This document shows positions 1 to 6,545 of a stretch of 7,500 bases of DNA, piece by piece. The notes under the pieces were generated by a model, which was not told the origin of the DNA, did not search any database, and worked only from the letters and a program-made list of their open reading frames with translations. This stretch comes from an uncultured Treponema sp. (GTDB taxonomy: Bacteria > Spirochaetota > Spirochaetia > Treponematales > Treponemataceae): positions 1 through 7,500 of the forward strand of contig CALBXN010000026.1 of the NCBI GenBank assembly GCA_937890485.1, written 5' to 3'. Each line of letters begins with the position of its first letter. Position 1 is the first letter of the stretch. The translations under genes were made by a program, and so were the position numbers.

Positions 1-1120
1 TATCTTTTTCGAATGCAGGGCGTTTGTTTCCTTTCCAGTCAACAAGTTCACCTTTAGCAGGATATCCGATTCCTTCCCACCAAATATCTCCGTCTTCTGT
101 TAAAGCACAGTTTGTGAAAATTGTATTTTTTGAAGCTGCTTCAAGAGCATTTTTGTTTGATTGAGCTGATGTTCCTGGTGCAACTCCGAAGAAACCTGCT
201 TCTGGGTTGATAGCGTACAATCTTCCGTCATCGCCGAATTTCATCCATGCAATGTCGTCACCGATTGTTTCAACTTTCCAACCTGGAATTGTAGGAATAA
301 GCATAGCAAGGTTTGTTTTTCCACAAGCTGATGGGAAAGCACCTGTTACATATTTTACTTCGCCTTCTGGGCTTGTTAATTTTAAGATAAGCATATGTTC
401 TGCAAGCCAACCTTCGTCACGAGCAAGAACAGAAGCAATTCTAAGAGCAAAACATTTTTTTCCTAGAAGAGCGTTTCCACCGTATCCAGAACCGTAAGAC
501 CAAATTGTTCTTTCTTCTGGGAACTGTGAAATATATTTGTTATCCATGTCTGCACATGGCCAAATTCCGTTGTCTGATTCACCTTCTGCAAGTGGTTTAC
601 CTACAGAGTGAAGACATGGTACGAATTCTCCGTCTGTTCCAAGAGCTTCAAGAACTTTTGTTCCAACACGAGTCATGATGTGCATGTTACATACAACATA
701 AGCTGAGTCTGTGATTTCGATACCATTTTTTGAAATTGGAGAACCAACAGGTCCCATACAGAAAGGAATAACGTACATTGTTCTACCTTTCATACATCCT
801 GTGTAAAGTCCTGTCATTGTTGCTTTTAATTCTTTTGGATCGATCCAGTTGTTTGTAGGACCAGCATCTTCTTCTTTTACAGAAGCGATGTATGTTCTTC
901 CTTCTACACGTGCAACGTCAGATGGAAGTGAACGGAAAAGGAAACTGTTTGCTTTTTTTGCTAATGGTGTTGCAAGACCTGCATCTACCATTTCTTGCAT
1001 AAGACGATCATATTCTGCTGTTGAACCGTCACATACGTAGATGTCGTCTGGTTGACACATTTTTGCAATTTCTTCAACCCATGCTTTTACTTTTGCATGT
1101 TTGATGTCATTTACTGTCAT
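1..1120 (-). CDS. pckG: Phosphoenolpyruvate carboxykinase (GTP), N-terminal part, cut by left window edge
   Basis: Cytosolic enzyme interconverting oxaloacetate + GTP and PEP + CO2 + GDP; in fermenters it often runs toward oxaloacetate. I read 373 residues of a family usually about 600 long; the C-terminus is off the left edge. GTP-type hallmarks are in order: an Arg equivalent to the PEP-binding Arg (R71, in ARVE), SGYGGN with Y213, metal-ligand candidates K222 (LLGKKCFALR), H242 (WLAEHM) and D289 (IGDDIAWM), and the P-loop FPSACGKTN (262-270) with reactive C266. Spacings K222-H242 (20) and H242-D289 (47) match what I recall for rat cytosolic PEPCK. The start is the ATG at 1120, preceded by a good Shine-Dalgarno (AGGAG, 1131-1127, 6 nt spacer). 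Asn is mostly AAC here, whereas the neighbours favour AAT, suggesting high expression. It is divergent from the antiporter gene. Identification is very secure; reaction direction in vivo is not. Confidence 0.97.
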   Translation of the reverse strand, partial: MTVNDIKHAKVKAWVEEIAKMCQPDDIYVCDGSTAEYDRLMQEMVDAGLATPLAKKANSFLFRSLPSDVARVEGRTYIASVKEEDAGPTNNWIDPKELKATMTGLYTGCMKGRTMYVIPFCMGPVGSPISKNGIEITDSAYVVCNMHIMTRVGTKVLEALGTDGEFVPCLHSVGKPLAEGESDNGIWPCADMDNKYISQFPEERTIWSYGSGYGGNALLGKKCFALRIASVLARDEGWLAEHMLILKLTSPEGEVKYVTGAFPSACGKTNLAMLIPTIPGWKVETIGDDIAWMKFGDDGRLYAINPEAGFFGVAPGTSAQSNKNALEAASKNTIFTNCALTEDGDIWWEGIGYPAKGELVDWKGNKRPAFEKD

Positions 1121-1136
1121 ATTGTTCTCCTATAAG

Positions 1137-1156
1137 CCCGTATTTAGTTCTACGGG
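1137..1156 (-). promoter_or_regulatory. Stem-loop in the pckG 5' leader
   Basis: A perfect 6-bp inverted repeat, CCCGTA (1137-1142) and TACGGG (1151-1156), encloses an 8-nt loop. It is a GC-rich island in very AT-rich DNA. In the pckG transcript it would lie directly upstream of the Shine-Dalgarno (ending at 1131) and only a few nucleotides from the predicted transcript start. It could stabilise the 5' end, modulate translation, or be a DNA operator. Six base pairs is short, so function is unproven. Confidence 0.45.
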
Positions 1157-1170
1157 AAAATTCACAAATT

Positions 1171-1199
1171 ATTAGTTAAAATATATCTTTTTTTATCAA
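1171..1199 (-). promoter_or_regulatory. Candidate promoter of pckG
   Basis: On the minus strand, TTGATA (1199-1194) is separated by 17 nt from ACTAAT (1176-1171), a 5/6 and a 4/6 match to sigma-70 -35 and -10 boxes. Transcription would start near 1164, giving a leader of about 44 nt that is mostly the stem-loop plus the Shine-Dalgarno. The region is so AT-rich that chance matches are likely. Confidence 0.4.
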
Positions 1200-1274
1200 A
1201 ACATACAAGTACACAAATAGTAAATAATTGAATAGATTTAGCATAAAAATATTAACATAAAACAGATGTATCTA

Positions 1275-1303
1275 TTGTAGTTTTTTTGATAAATGAATAA
1301 AAT
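1275..1303 (+). promoter_or_regulatory. Candidate promoter of the antiporter gene
   Basis: TTGTAG (1275-1280), a 17-nt spacer and TAAAAT (1298-1303) resemble sigma-70 boxes (4/6 and 5/6). The start would be near 1310, leaving a leader of about 39 nt before the ATG at 1349. The rest of the 1121-1348 gap is A/T-rich DNA in which I see no other clear element. Confidence 0.5.
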
Positions 1304-1348
1304 ATCATCACTAAATTTTGTTACTTAAATATAGGAGTGTATCCATTT

Positions 1349-3421
1349 ATGGAAGAAGGTATTGCAAGTGTAATGGCGAATCTAGTTTTACAACTAGGAA
1401 TCTTGATTTTTGCAGTTCGTCTTATCGGAAAATTATTTAAAAAGATAAAAGTACCAACAGTTCTCGGTGAATTATTGATAGGTGTTGTAATAGGTCCTTT
1501 CGCTTTAGGTGGAATCCCTTTACCAGGATTTCCTCAAGGAATTTTTCCTTTAAATTCTGCTTCTCTTGCAGTAAGTCCTGAATTATACAGTTTTTCACAG
1601 GTTGCTTCTATCATCTTACTTTTTGCCTCTGGCTTAGAAACTGATTTGAAACTTTTCTTAAAATATTCTGTGGCAGGTGGTGTTATCGGAATTGGTGGCG
1701 TTGTTTTTTCCTTCGTTTTGGGTGATTTAGTAGGAGTTTTATTACTTCATACAAATTTTATGGATGTTAGATGTTTATTCTTAGGAATTATGTCTACTGC
1801 AACTTCTGTTGGAATTACTGCTAGAATTCTTTCTGATAAAAAGAAAATGGATAGTCCTGAAGGTGTTACAATCTTAGCTTCTGCGGTTTTTGATGATGTT
1901 CTTGGAATTATTTTATTGGCAGTTATTCTTGGTGTTGTTGCAGTTCTTAATGGAACTGGAGCTTCTATAAGTGGTGTTGAGATTGCAAAAATTGCAGGAA
2001 AAGCATTTGGTATTTGGTTAGTTTTTACAGCTCTTGGCTTAATCTTTTCAAAACAAATTGCTAAATTTTTGAAATTTTTCAAACATTCTTATGATTTTTC
2101 AATTTGTGCTTTAGGTCTTGGATTATTACTTGCAGGTGTTTTTGAAAAACAAGGACTTGCAATGATTATTGGTGCTTACGTAACAGGTCTTTCACTTTCA
2201 AGTACAGATATTGCTCCTATTATCCAAGAGAGAATTAGAGGTCTTTACGATTTCTTTGTTCCAATTTTCTTTGCTGTTATGGGTATGATGGTAAATGTTG
2301 GAGAGATGTTAAGTAAAGAAGTTTTAATTTTTGGTGCAATTTATACAGTAGTTGCAATTTTAGCCAAAGTTTTTGGATGTGCATTCCCTGCTATGTTAAT
2401 GGGATTCAATTTTAAAGGTGGATTACGAATTGGTTGTGGTATGATTCCTCGTGGAGAAGTTGCTCTTATTATTGCAGGAATTGGACTTACAGCAGGTATC
2501 CTTGATGAAAAACTTTTTGGCGTTGTAATTCTTATGACATTAGTTACAACTTTGGTTGCAGCCCCATTCTTGAATTTTTCACTTTCATTGCCAGGTCGTG
2601 GAACTCGTAAAGAAACAACCACAGAAGATGGAATTACTCTTTCTTGGGATTTCGGTTCTGATGAAATTGCAGATTTAGTTGTGGATATGCTTTTGAAAAA
2701 TCTTAGAAACGAAGGTTTTTATGTTCAAATGATGAACATAAACGAAGGTATTTCTCAAGCACGAAAAGGTTCTACAGTTTTATCAATCAAAGAAGAAGAA
2801 AATATTGTTACAATAGAAACTTCAGCTGAAGCAGAAGCTTTTGTAAAAACTTCTATGTATGAAATGATTTTAGGTGTAATTGATTTAATTAACAATCTTA
2901 AAAAAGGATTTGATGGAATTGCACTTAAAAAAGATATTTTAGATTCTGATGCAACTGATGCAGATTCAGATAATCAGTTTAAAAAACTTATTAAACCTGA
3001 AGTTATAATTGCAAATTCAAAGGCAGAAACAAAAGATGACTTACTAAAAGAAATGGTATTGCTTTTGTCTAATACAGGAAATGTACGTGATTGGGAATTA
3101 GTTCTTTCTGATGTTCTTTCAAGAGAAAAAATCATGAGTACTGGTATGGAAAAAGGAATTGCAATTCCTCATGCAAAAAGTGATGGAGTTATTGCTCCTT
3201 GTGTGGCTGTTTGTGTTAAAAAAGATGGAATTGATTTTGGCTCAATTGATAAAGAACCTTCAAAAATCTTCTTTATGATTGTTTCTCCTAAAAAGGCAAA
3301 TTCACCACACTTACAAATGCTTGCATCAATAAGTTCTATTGTAAGAAATAAAGAAACTCTTTCAAAAATTCTCGAAGCTAAAAATTCTGATGAAATTTGT
3401 AAAATTTTGAAAGAAAATTAA
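1349..3421 (+). CDS. CPA2-family cation/proton antiporter with C-terminal PTS EIIA (type 2) domain
   Basis: Predicted inner-membrane monovalent cation/H+ exchanger of 690 residues. Residues about 1-410 form a multi-helix Na_H_Exchanger domain with GELLIGVVIGP near the N-terminus, GLETD (95-99), the acidic pair D182-D183 in AVFDDVLG (the ion-binding DD motif of CPA2 exchangers) and MIPRGEVALI (from 365). Residues about 415-545 are a soluble linker that I cannot assign. Residues about 545-690 match a fructose/nitrogen-type EIIA domain, with H608 in GIAIPHAKSDGV as the expected phosphorylation site. The start is the ATG at 1349, served by AGGAG (1333-1337) at an 11-nt spacing. A GTG at 1337 is in frame but overlaps that Shine-Dalgarno, so it is unlikely. 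It is divergent from pckG and convergent with the small unknown gene. The transported ion (Na+ or K+) and any control by phosphorylation are inferences. Confidence 0.93.
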   Translation: MEEGIASVMANLVLQLGILIFAVRLIGKLFKKIKVPTVLGELLIGVVIGPFALGGIPLPGFPQGIFPLNSASLAVSPELYSFSQVASIILLFASGLETDLKLFLKYSVAGGVIGIGGVVFSFVLGDLVGVLLLHTNFMDVRCLFLGIMSTATSVGITARILSDKKKMDSPEGVTILASAVFDDVLGIILLAVILGVVAVLNGTGASISGVEIAKIAGKAFGIWLVFTALGLIFSKQIAKFLKFFKHSYDFSICALGLGLLLAGVFEKQGLAMIIGAYVTGLSLSSTDIAPIIQERIRGLYDFFVPIFFAVMGMMVNVGEMLSKEVLIFGAIYTVVAILAKVFGCAFPAMLMGFNFKGGLRIGCGMIPRGEVALIIAGIGLTAGILDEKLFGVVILMTLVTTLVAAPFLNFSLSLPGRGTRKETTTEDGITLSWDFGSDEIADLVVDMLLKNLRNEGFYVQMMNINEGISQARKGSTVLSIKEEENIVTIETSAEAEAFVKTSMYEMILGVIDLINNLKKGFDGIALKKDILDSDATDADSDNQFKKLIKPEVIIANSKAETKDDLLKEMVLLLSNTGNVRDWELVLSDVLSREKIMSTGMEKGIAIPHAKSDGVIAPCVAVCVKKDGIDFGSIDKEPSKIFFMIVSPKKANSPHLQMLASISSIVRNKETLSKILEAKNSDEICKILKEN

Positions 3422-3426
3422 TTTAA

Positions 3427-3828
3427 TTAAACTAATGTGTTTACAATAAGCCCCTTTCCTAAACTGTTAACTCCAGTTAGTGTAAAGGGGTTTGTTTTTG
3501 CTGTATTAATAGAAGTTTGAATCTTATCTTGATAATCTTTTATTATTGCATCTACTTGAGAATCAGTTAAATCTGTAGGAAGTTTTGGTTTTGTTGTATC
3601 GCTTTGAAGTTTTACTAATTGGTCAATTAAGGTATTGAGAATATTTATTTTGCTTACAGAAACTCCACTATCTGGATTCTTTGATGAAGCATATCCAGAA
3701 ACGTGTTCAAACTGAGAATATACAACTTGATTAGGTTTTACTTGTACATAAATTTTTCCAGAACCTACACCACCATTTACCATGGAACCGTAAGGAGTTG
3801 GATTTAAAACATTTATTCCCGATACCAT
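3427..3828 (-). CDS. Uncharacterised 133-residue protein
   Basis: I do not recognise this protein. It has no signal peptide, membrane segment, cysteine or known motif. The N-terminal third is rich in Gly, Val, Asn and Ser with beta-like stretches (GKIYVQVKPNQVVYSQF, about 24-40). The middle (about 57-110) looks helical and polar, and the tail ends in a Gly/Leu/Val-rich segment. The ATG at 3828 has a strong Shine-Dalgarno (GAGGAAGG, 3843-3836, 7 nt spacer), supporting a real gene. It lies 46 nt after the solute-binding lipoprotein gene in the same direction and is probably the last gene of that operon. Its start codon and ribosome-binding site sit inside a long hairpin, so translation may be regulated. 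The stop is 5 bp from the convergent antiporter stop, and I found no clear terminator on this strand. Confidence 0.8.
   Translation of the reverse strand: MVSGINVLNPTPYGSMVNGGVGSGKIYVQVKPNQVVYSQFEHVSGYASSKNPDSGVSVSKINILNTLIDQLVKLQSDTTKPKLPTDLTDSQVDAIIKDYQDKIQTSINTAKTNPFTLTGVNSLGKGLIVNTLV
3451..3499 (+). terminator. Rho-independent terminator of the antiporter gene, inside the opposing CDS
   Basis: CCCCTTT (3451-3457) pairs with AAAGGGG (3484-3490). An inner stem, AACTG (3462-3466) with CAGTT (3474-3478), closes a 7-nt loop, with small bulges between the two stems. The hairpin is followed directly by TTTGTTTTT (3491-3499). It starts 29 nt after the antiporter stop, as expected for its terminator. 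It lies wholly within codons about 113-126 of the minus-strand gene. There is no T-tract on the other side, so it should act on plus-strand transcripts only. Confidence 0.8.
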
Positions 3829-3861
3829 AAAATTACCTTCCTCTTTTATAGTATCGGAATA
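3814..3861 (-). promoter_or_regulatory. Long hairpin enclosing the RBS and start codon of the 133-residue gene
   Basis: In the minus-strand RNA, 3857-3844 pairs with 3832-3819 over 14 consecutive pairs (13 Watson-Crick plus one G-U at 3826/3850). After a one-base bulge (3818), four more pairs join 3861-3858 with 3817-3814. The 11-nt loop (3843-3833) displays the Shine-Dalgarno GAGGAAGG, while the AUG (3828-3826) is buried in the stem. Half of the structure is non-coding, so protein sequence alone does not explain it. It is likely a translational control element or an intercistronic hairpin of the operon; no U-tract follows it, which argues against a simple terminator. Confidence 0.7.
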
Positions 3862-3874
3862 TTAATTAATTATA

Positions 3875-5152
3875 TTAGAAATATTGTTTATTCCAATCAG
3901 AAATTCTATCTAATAAAGCTTGTTCTGTAACTTGATTTTCTGTATCTGTTGCTTCTAACAAATAAGGAATTATTACGCGCTCTTTAATTTGATCCCAGTG
4001 TGGTGGTAAAATATTTAAAGTTTGCAAATATTCAGATGTAGGTAAATTTCCTATAAGCATCGGATTAAATTGGGTAAAAACTCGTTCGTTTACGCTTTTT
4101 ATGGCAGAAAAACCACCAGCAATTCCAAAAGTTGTTGTATTCAACTTCATCTTTTTATTTCTCTCTAAAATTTCTTTTTGAGATTCTTCTTTCATTAACC
4201 AAAGGATAAAAAGTTCCGCTGCTTCAATATTTTTAGATTTTTTGTAAAGTCCAAGGGAAATAATATCATCTTCTACTGGAATTTTATGATTATTATGAAG
4301 CCAACGAAATTCAACATCGCTTAGTTTTTCTTCTGGAATTGAAAAAAGTTTATCGCTAGTTGTGTAAGCAAACAAACAGTTATCTGTAGAAACAAGTTTA
4401 TATTCTGGCATATAAAGATATTTGAAAGAAAAATCTTCCTCTGCCGTCGTAGATTCATTGTTTGTTTTTGTCCAATCTTTTAAATATGAGATTGTGTTAT
4501 CAAGAGATGTTTTATCCCAGTTAAAAGTTCTTCCTTGTTCCTGAAAATTTGCCCCTTGCATTTTTGCAACTGTGTATAAAAATTCACTATTCCATCTAGG
4601 TGCAAATCCCATTGAAGTAAAAATTTTAGACTTATTTTTTTTATTGTAAGTTACTGAAATTTCTTTAATCTCATCAATTGCTATGTGATGATTATCTTTT
4701 ACTAAATCTTTATTCCCTTTTGAAAAAATAATTGCAGGAATGTTAAAACTTATAGGTAAGAGATATTGTTCACCTTTAATGTTTCCAACTTCTAATAACT
4801 GAGGATAAAAACTTTGTTGTTGAAGTTGATTCCCTCCAAATAAATAATCTAGTGGAATAAAATTTTTGCGGACTTTTTCATTTTTTAGCCAAGGTCCAAT
4901 TACTAAATCTGGTGGAGTTTCATCTTTTGGAACTTGCAATGCTTCAGCAGGACTATTTTTATAAACTACAATCGCTTTGCAATCATCTTGACTTGCATTA
5001 AAAAGTTCTACGTAAGAAGCAAATTCACTTCTGTTTGTCCAAATAATAATTGGATTTTCGTAGGCGGAATTACAACTAAAAGAGAAAAAGCCTACAAAGG
5101 CAAGTAAAATTCCTTGTAGACTTTTTGCAAGTTTTGATTTATTTTGAAACAC
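3875..5152 (-). CDS. Extracellular solute-binding lipoprotein (ABC-type, family 1-like)
   Basis: Predicted lipid-anchored substrate-binding protein of 425 residues. A basic N-terminus (NKSKLAK) and hydrophobic stretch lead to FSFSC with C27 as the lipidated Cys; this relaxed lipobox is typical of spirochaetes. After it, IIIWTNRSEFASYVELFNAS and PPDLVIGPW resemble the first lobe of family 1 binding proteins, and FILWLMKEESQKEIL near the C-terminus is the usual late helix of the fold. The ligand cannot be told. The GTG start at 5152 is chosen because it gives a proper signal peptide and follows GAGGA (5165-5161) by 8 nt. The gene overlaps the aminotransferase end by 14 nt (5139-5152), implying translational coupling. 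No permease or ATPase gene is adjacent, so it may serve a remote transporter or have another role. Confidence 0.85.
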   Translation of the reverse strand: MFQNKSKLAKSLQGILLAFVGFFSFSCNSAYENPIIIWTNRSEFASYVELFNASQDDCKAIVVYKNSPAEALQVPKDETPPDLVIGPWLKNEKVRKNFIPLDYLFGGNQLQQQSFYPQLLEVGNIKGEQYLLPISFNIPAIIFSKGNKDLVKDNHHIAIDEIKEISVTYNKKNKSKIFTSMGFAPRWNSEFLYTVAKMQGANFQEQGRTFNWDKTSLDNTISYLKDWTKTNNESTTAEEDFSFKYLYMPEYKLVSTDNCLFAYTTSDKLFSIPEEKLSDVEFRWLHNNHKIPVEDDIISLGLYKKSKNIEAAELFILWLMKEESQKEILERNKKMKLNTTTFGIAGGFSAIKSVNERVFTQFNPMLIGNLPTSEYLQTLNILPPHWDQIKERVIIPYLLEATDTENQVTEQALLDRISDWNKQYF

Positions 5153-6458
5153 TCTTTAATTCCTCAGCGGCTTTGTAAACTGCTTCGTAAGTTTGGTCAA
5201 TGTCTCGTTTATCAAGACTAGAGAAAGCAACACGCAATGTTTTATCATCGATAGCGATTGTTCCAATTTCATATTCGTGTAAAAGTTTTTGGCGCAATTC
5301 TTCTGCATTTATTCCGTTACATCTTAAACTCATAAAATATCCTGAGTTAAATGGCATTGGAGATAAAACTGAATGTCCTTTTTTTGTATCGATGTAAGCT
5401 CTGGCTTTTCTATAACGACCTTCAAGAATTTGTCTAAAATCCTGTTTTTCTTTTTCAAGATTTTCGTCTTCAAAAGCTTTTAACATAATTGATTGTGATG
5501 GAGTTGCACAACAAGAAACTGAAGAACGAATTACTCCCATCAATTTTTTTACAAGAGCATCATATTGTTCGTTTGTAAAACCTTTGCAACCAAAAGTTAA
5601 AAATCCACAGCGAAGTCCCCAAACATAATCTTCTTTTGTAGGTCCATCGATTTTTACTGCCAAAACATTTTCGTGAATGTCAGCAAGATATGCAAATAAA
5701 GATTGAGTTTCGATGTTTTCTTCGTAGTTTAGTCCGAAATATGCATCATCACAACAAATAAGGATTTTTGCACCAGTTTCGGCACAATCTTTAATTACTT
5801 TGCAAATTTGCTTTGCTTCATCTTTTGTAGGGCTGTATCCAGAAGGATTTTGAGGAAAGTTTAAGATAATTCGCACCTTTCCAGTTGCTTTTGCTTCTGC
5901 TTCCATTGCTTCTTTTAAAGCATCGATGTTGAATCCACCTTCGTAGCCATCGCCCCAGAACATCTGAAATTGCTTTAAGTTAGCATTTCTTCTAGTTTCA
6001 ACAACCAAAGCGTAGTTATCCCAAGATGGATCACAAGCAAGTAAATCGTCTCCTTCTGACAAGAATAAATCAGAAATATAAGAAATTCCTGCTGTAAGTC
6101 CAGGAACTACAACTGGGGTAGATATATTTTTCCCTTTAAGAGTTGGGTTTTTTACAAAAAGTTTTTCTTTCCAAATTTCTCTCAATTTAGGAAGTCCAGC
6201 TGTTGGTGCATAAGCTACAGATTCACTTGTGGAAAGCGTTGGAAGGTGTTTTTGCACTGCTGGTAAACAAACAGGTTTTCCGTCGTTTACTGTAATTCCA
6301 ATTGTTGCATTTGCTTTTTTACCGAATTGTTTTGCTTCGGCACTTTGTGCTATAATACCTTTTGGAAAGAACATTCTCTTTCCCATGTCAGACAACAAAA
6401 AATCTACTGTTGTGTCTTTTAGAATGTCATTTAGTTCTTGTGCTAAAATATGTATCAT
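5139..6458 (-). CDS. Class I/II PLP-dependent aminotransferase
   Basis: Cytosolic fold-type I enzyme of 439 residues transferring amino groups between an amino acid and a 2-oxo acid. Visible landmarks are YAPTAGLPKLRE (from about 83), an aromatic at W146 in CDPSWDNY, NPSG (204-207) with the PLP-binding Asn, CDDAYFG (Asp 237/238 and Y240), the Schiff-base lysine K275 in DGPTKEDYVWGLRCGF with R283, and the carboxylate-binding Arg candidate R409 in LRVAFSS. The substrate is not clear; aspartate or an aromatic amino acid are guesses. An in-frame TAG lies just upstream of the ATG at 6458, so the gene cannot begin earlier. No Shine-Dalgarno precedes this ATG, and the promoter boxes are so close that the mRNA is probably almost leaderless. 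It is the first gene of a leftward operon and divergent from the MoxR gene. Confidence 0.9.
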   Translation of the reverse strand: MIHILAQELNDILKDTTVDFLLSDMGKRMFFPKGIIAQSAEAKQFGKKANATIGITVNDGKPVCLPAVQKHLPTLSTSESVAYAPTAGLPKLREIWKEKLFVKNPTLKGKNISTPVVVPGLTAGISYISDLFLSEGDDLLACDPSWDNYALVVETRRNANLKQFQMFWGDGYEGGFNIDALKEAMEAEAKATGKVRIILNFPQNPSGYSPTKDEAKQICKVIKDCAETGAKILICCDDAYFGLNYEENIETQSLFAYLADIHENVLAVKIDGPTKEDYVWGLRCGFLTFGCKGFTNEQYDALVKKLMGVIRSSVSCCATPSQSIMLKAFEDENLEKEKQDFRQILEGRYRKARAYIDTKKGHSVLSPMPFNSGYFMSLRCNGINAEELRQKLLHEYEIGTIAIDDKTLRVAFSSLDKRDIDQTYEAVYKAAEELKSVSK

Positions 6459-6468
6459 GATAATCTAT

Positions 6469-6496
6469 ATTATTATGAAACGTGATTTGTCGTCAA
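6469..6496 (-). promoter_or_regulatory. Candidate promoter of the aminotransferase operon
   Basis: On the minus strand, TTGACG (6496-6491, 5/6) is followed after 16 nt by AATAAT (6474-6469, 5/6). The start would fall near 6461-6462, only 3-4 nt before the ATG at 6458. An alternative -10, TAATAT (6472-6467, 18-nt spacing), would put it even closer. This fits the lack of a Shine-Dalgarno. Confidence 0.5.
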
Positions 6497-6545
6497 TAAC
6501 ATTGAAGTCAAATTTTATTTTGAGGCTAATTTTTAGAGGTTTTTT

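Noticed and set aside
207..1040. Plus-strand open frames opposite pckG (207-497 and 849-1040)
   Set aside because: They lie antisense to a confidently identified enzyme, lack ribosome-binding sites and show no protein-like composition.
1337..1348. GTG at 1337 as the antiporter start, adding four residues
   Set aside because: It overlaps the AGGAG Shine-Dalgarno itself; the ATG at 1349 has that site at a usable distance.
1747..2622. Minus-strand open frames inside the antiporter gene (1747-2082 and 2341-2622)
   Set aside because: They mirror the codon pattern of the membrane domain on the other strand and have no independent support.
3814..3861. The start-site hairpin as a Rho-independent terminator of the lipoprotein gene
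   Set aside because: No T-tract follows on either strand, and the ribosome-binding site and AUG of the next gene lie within it.
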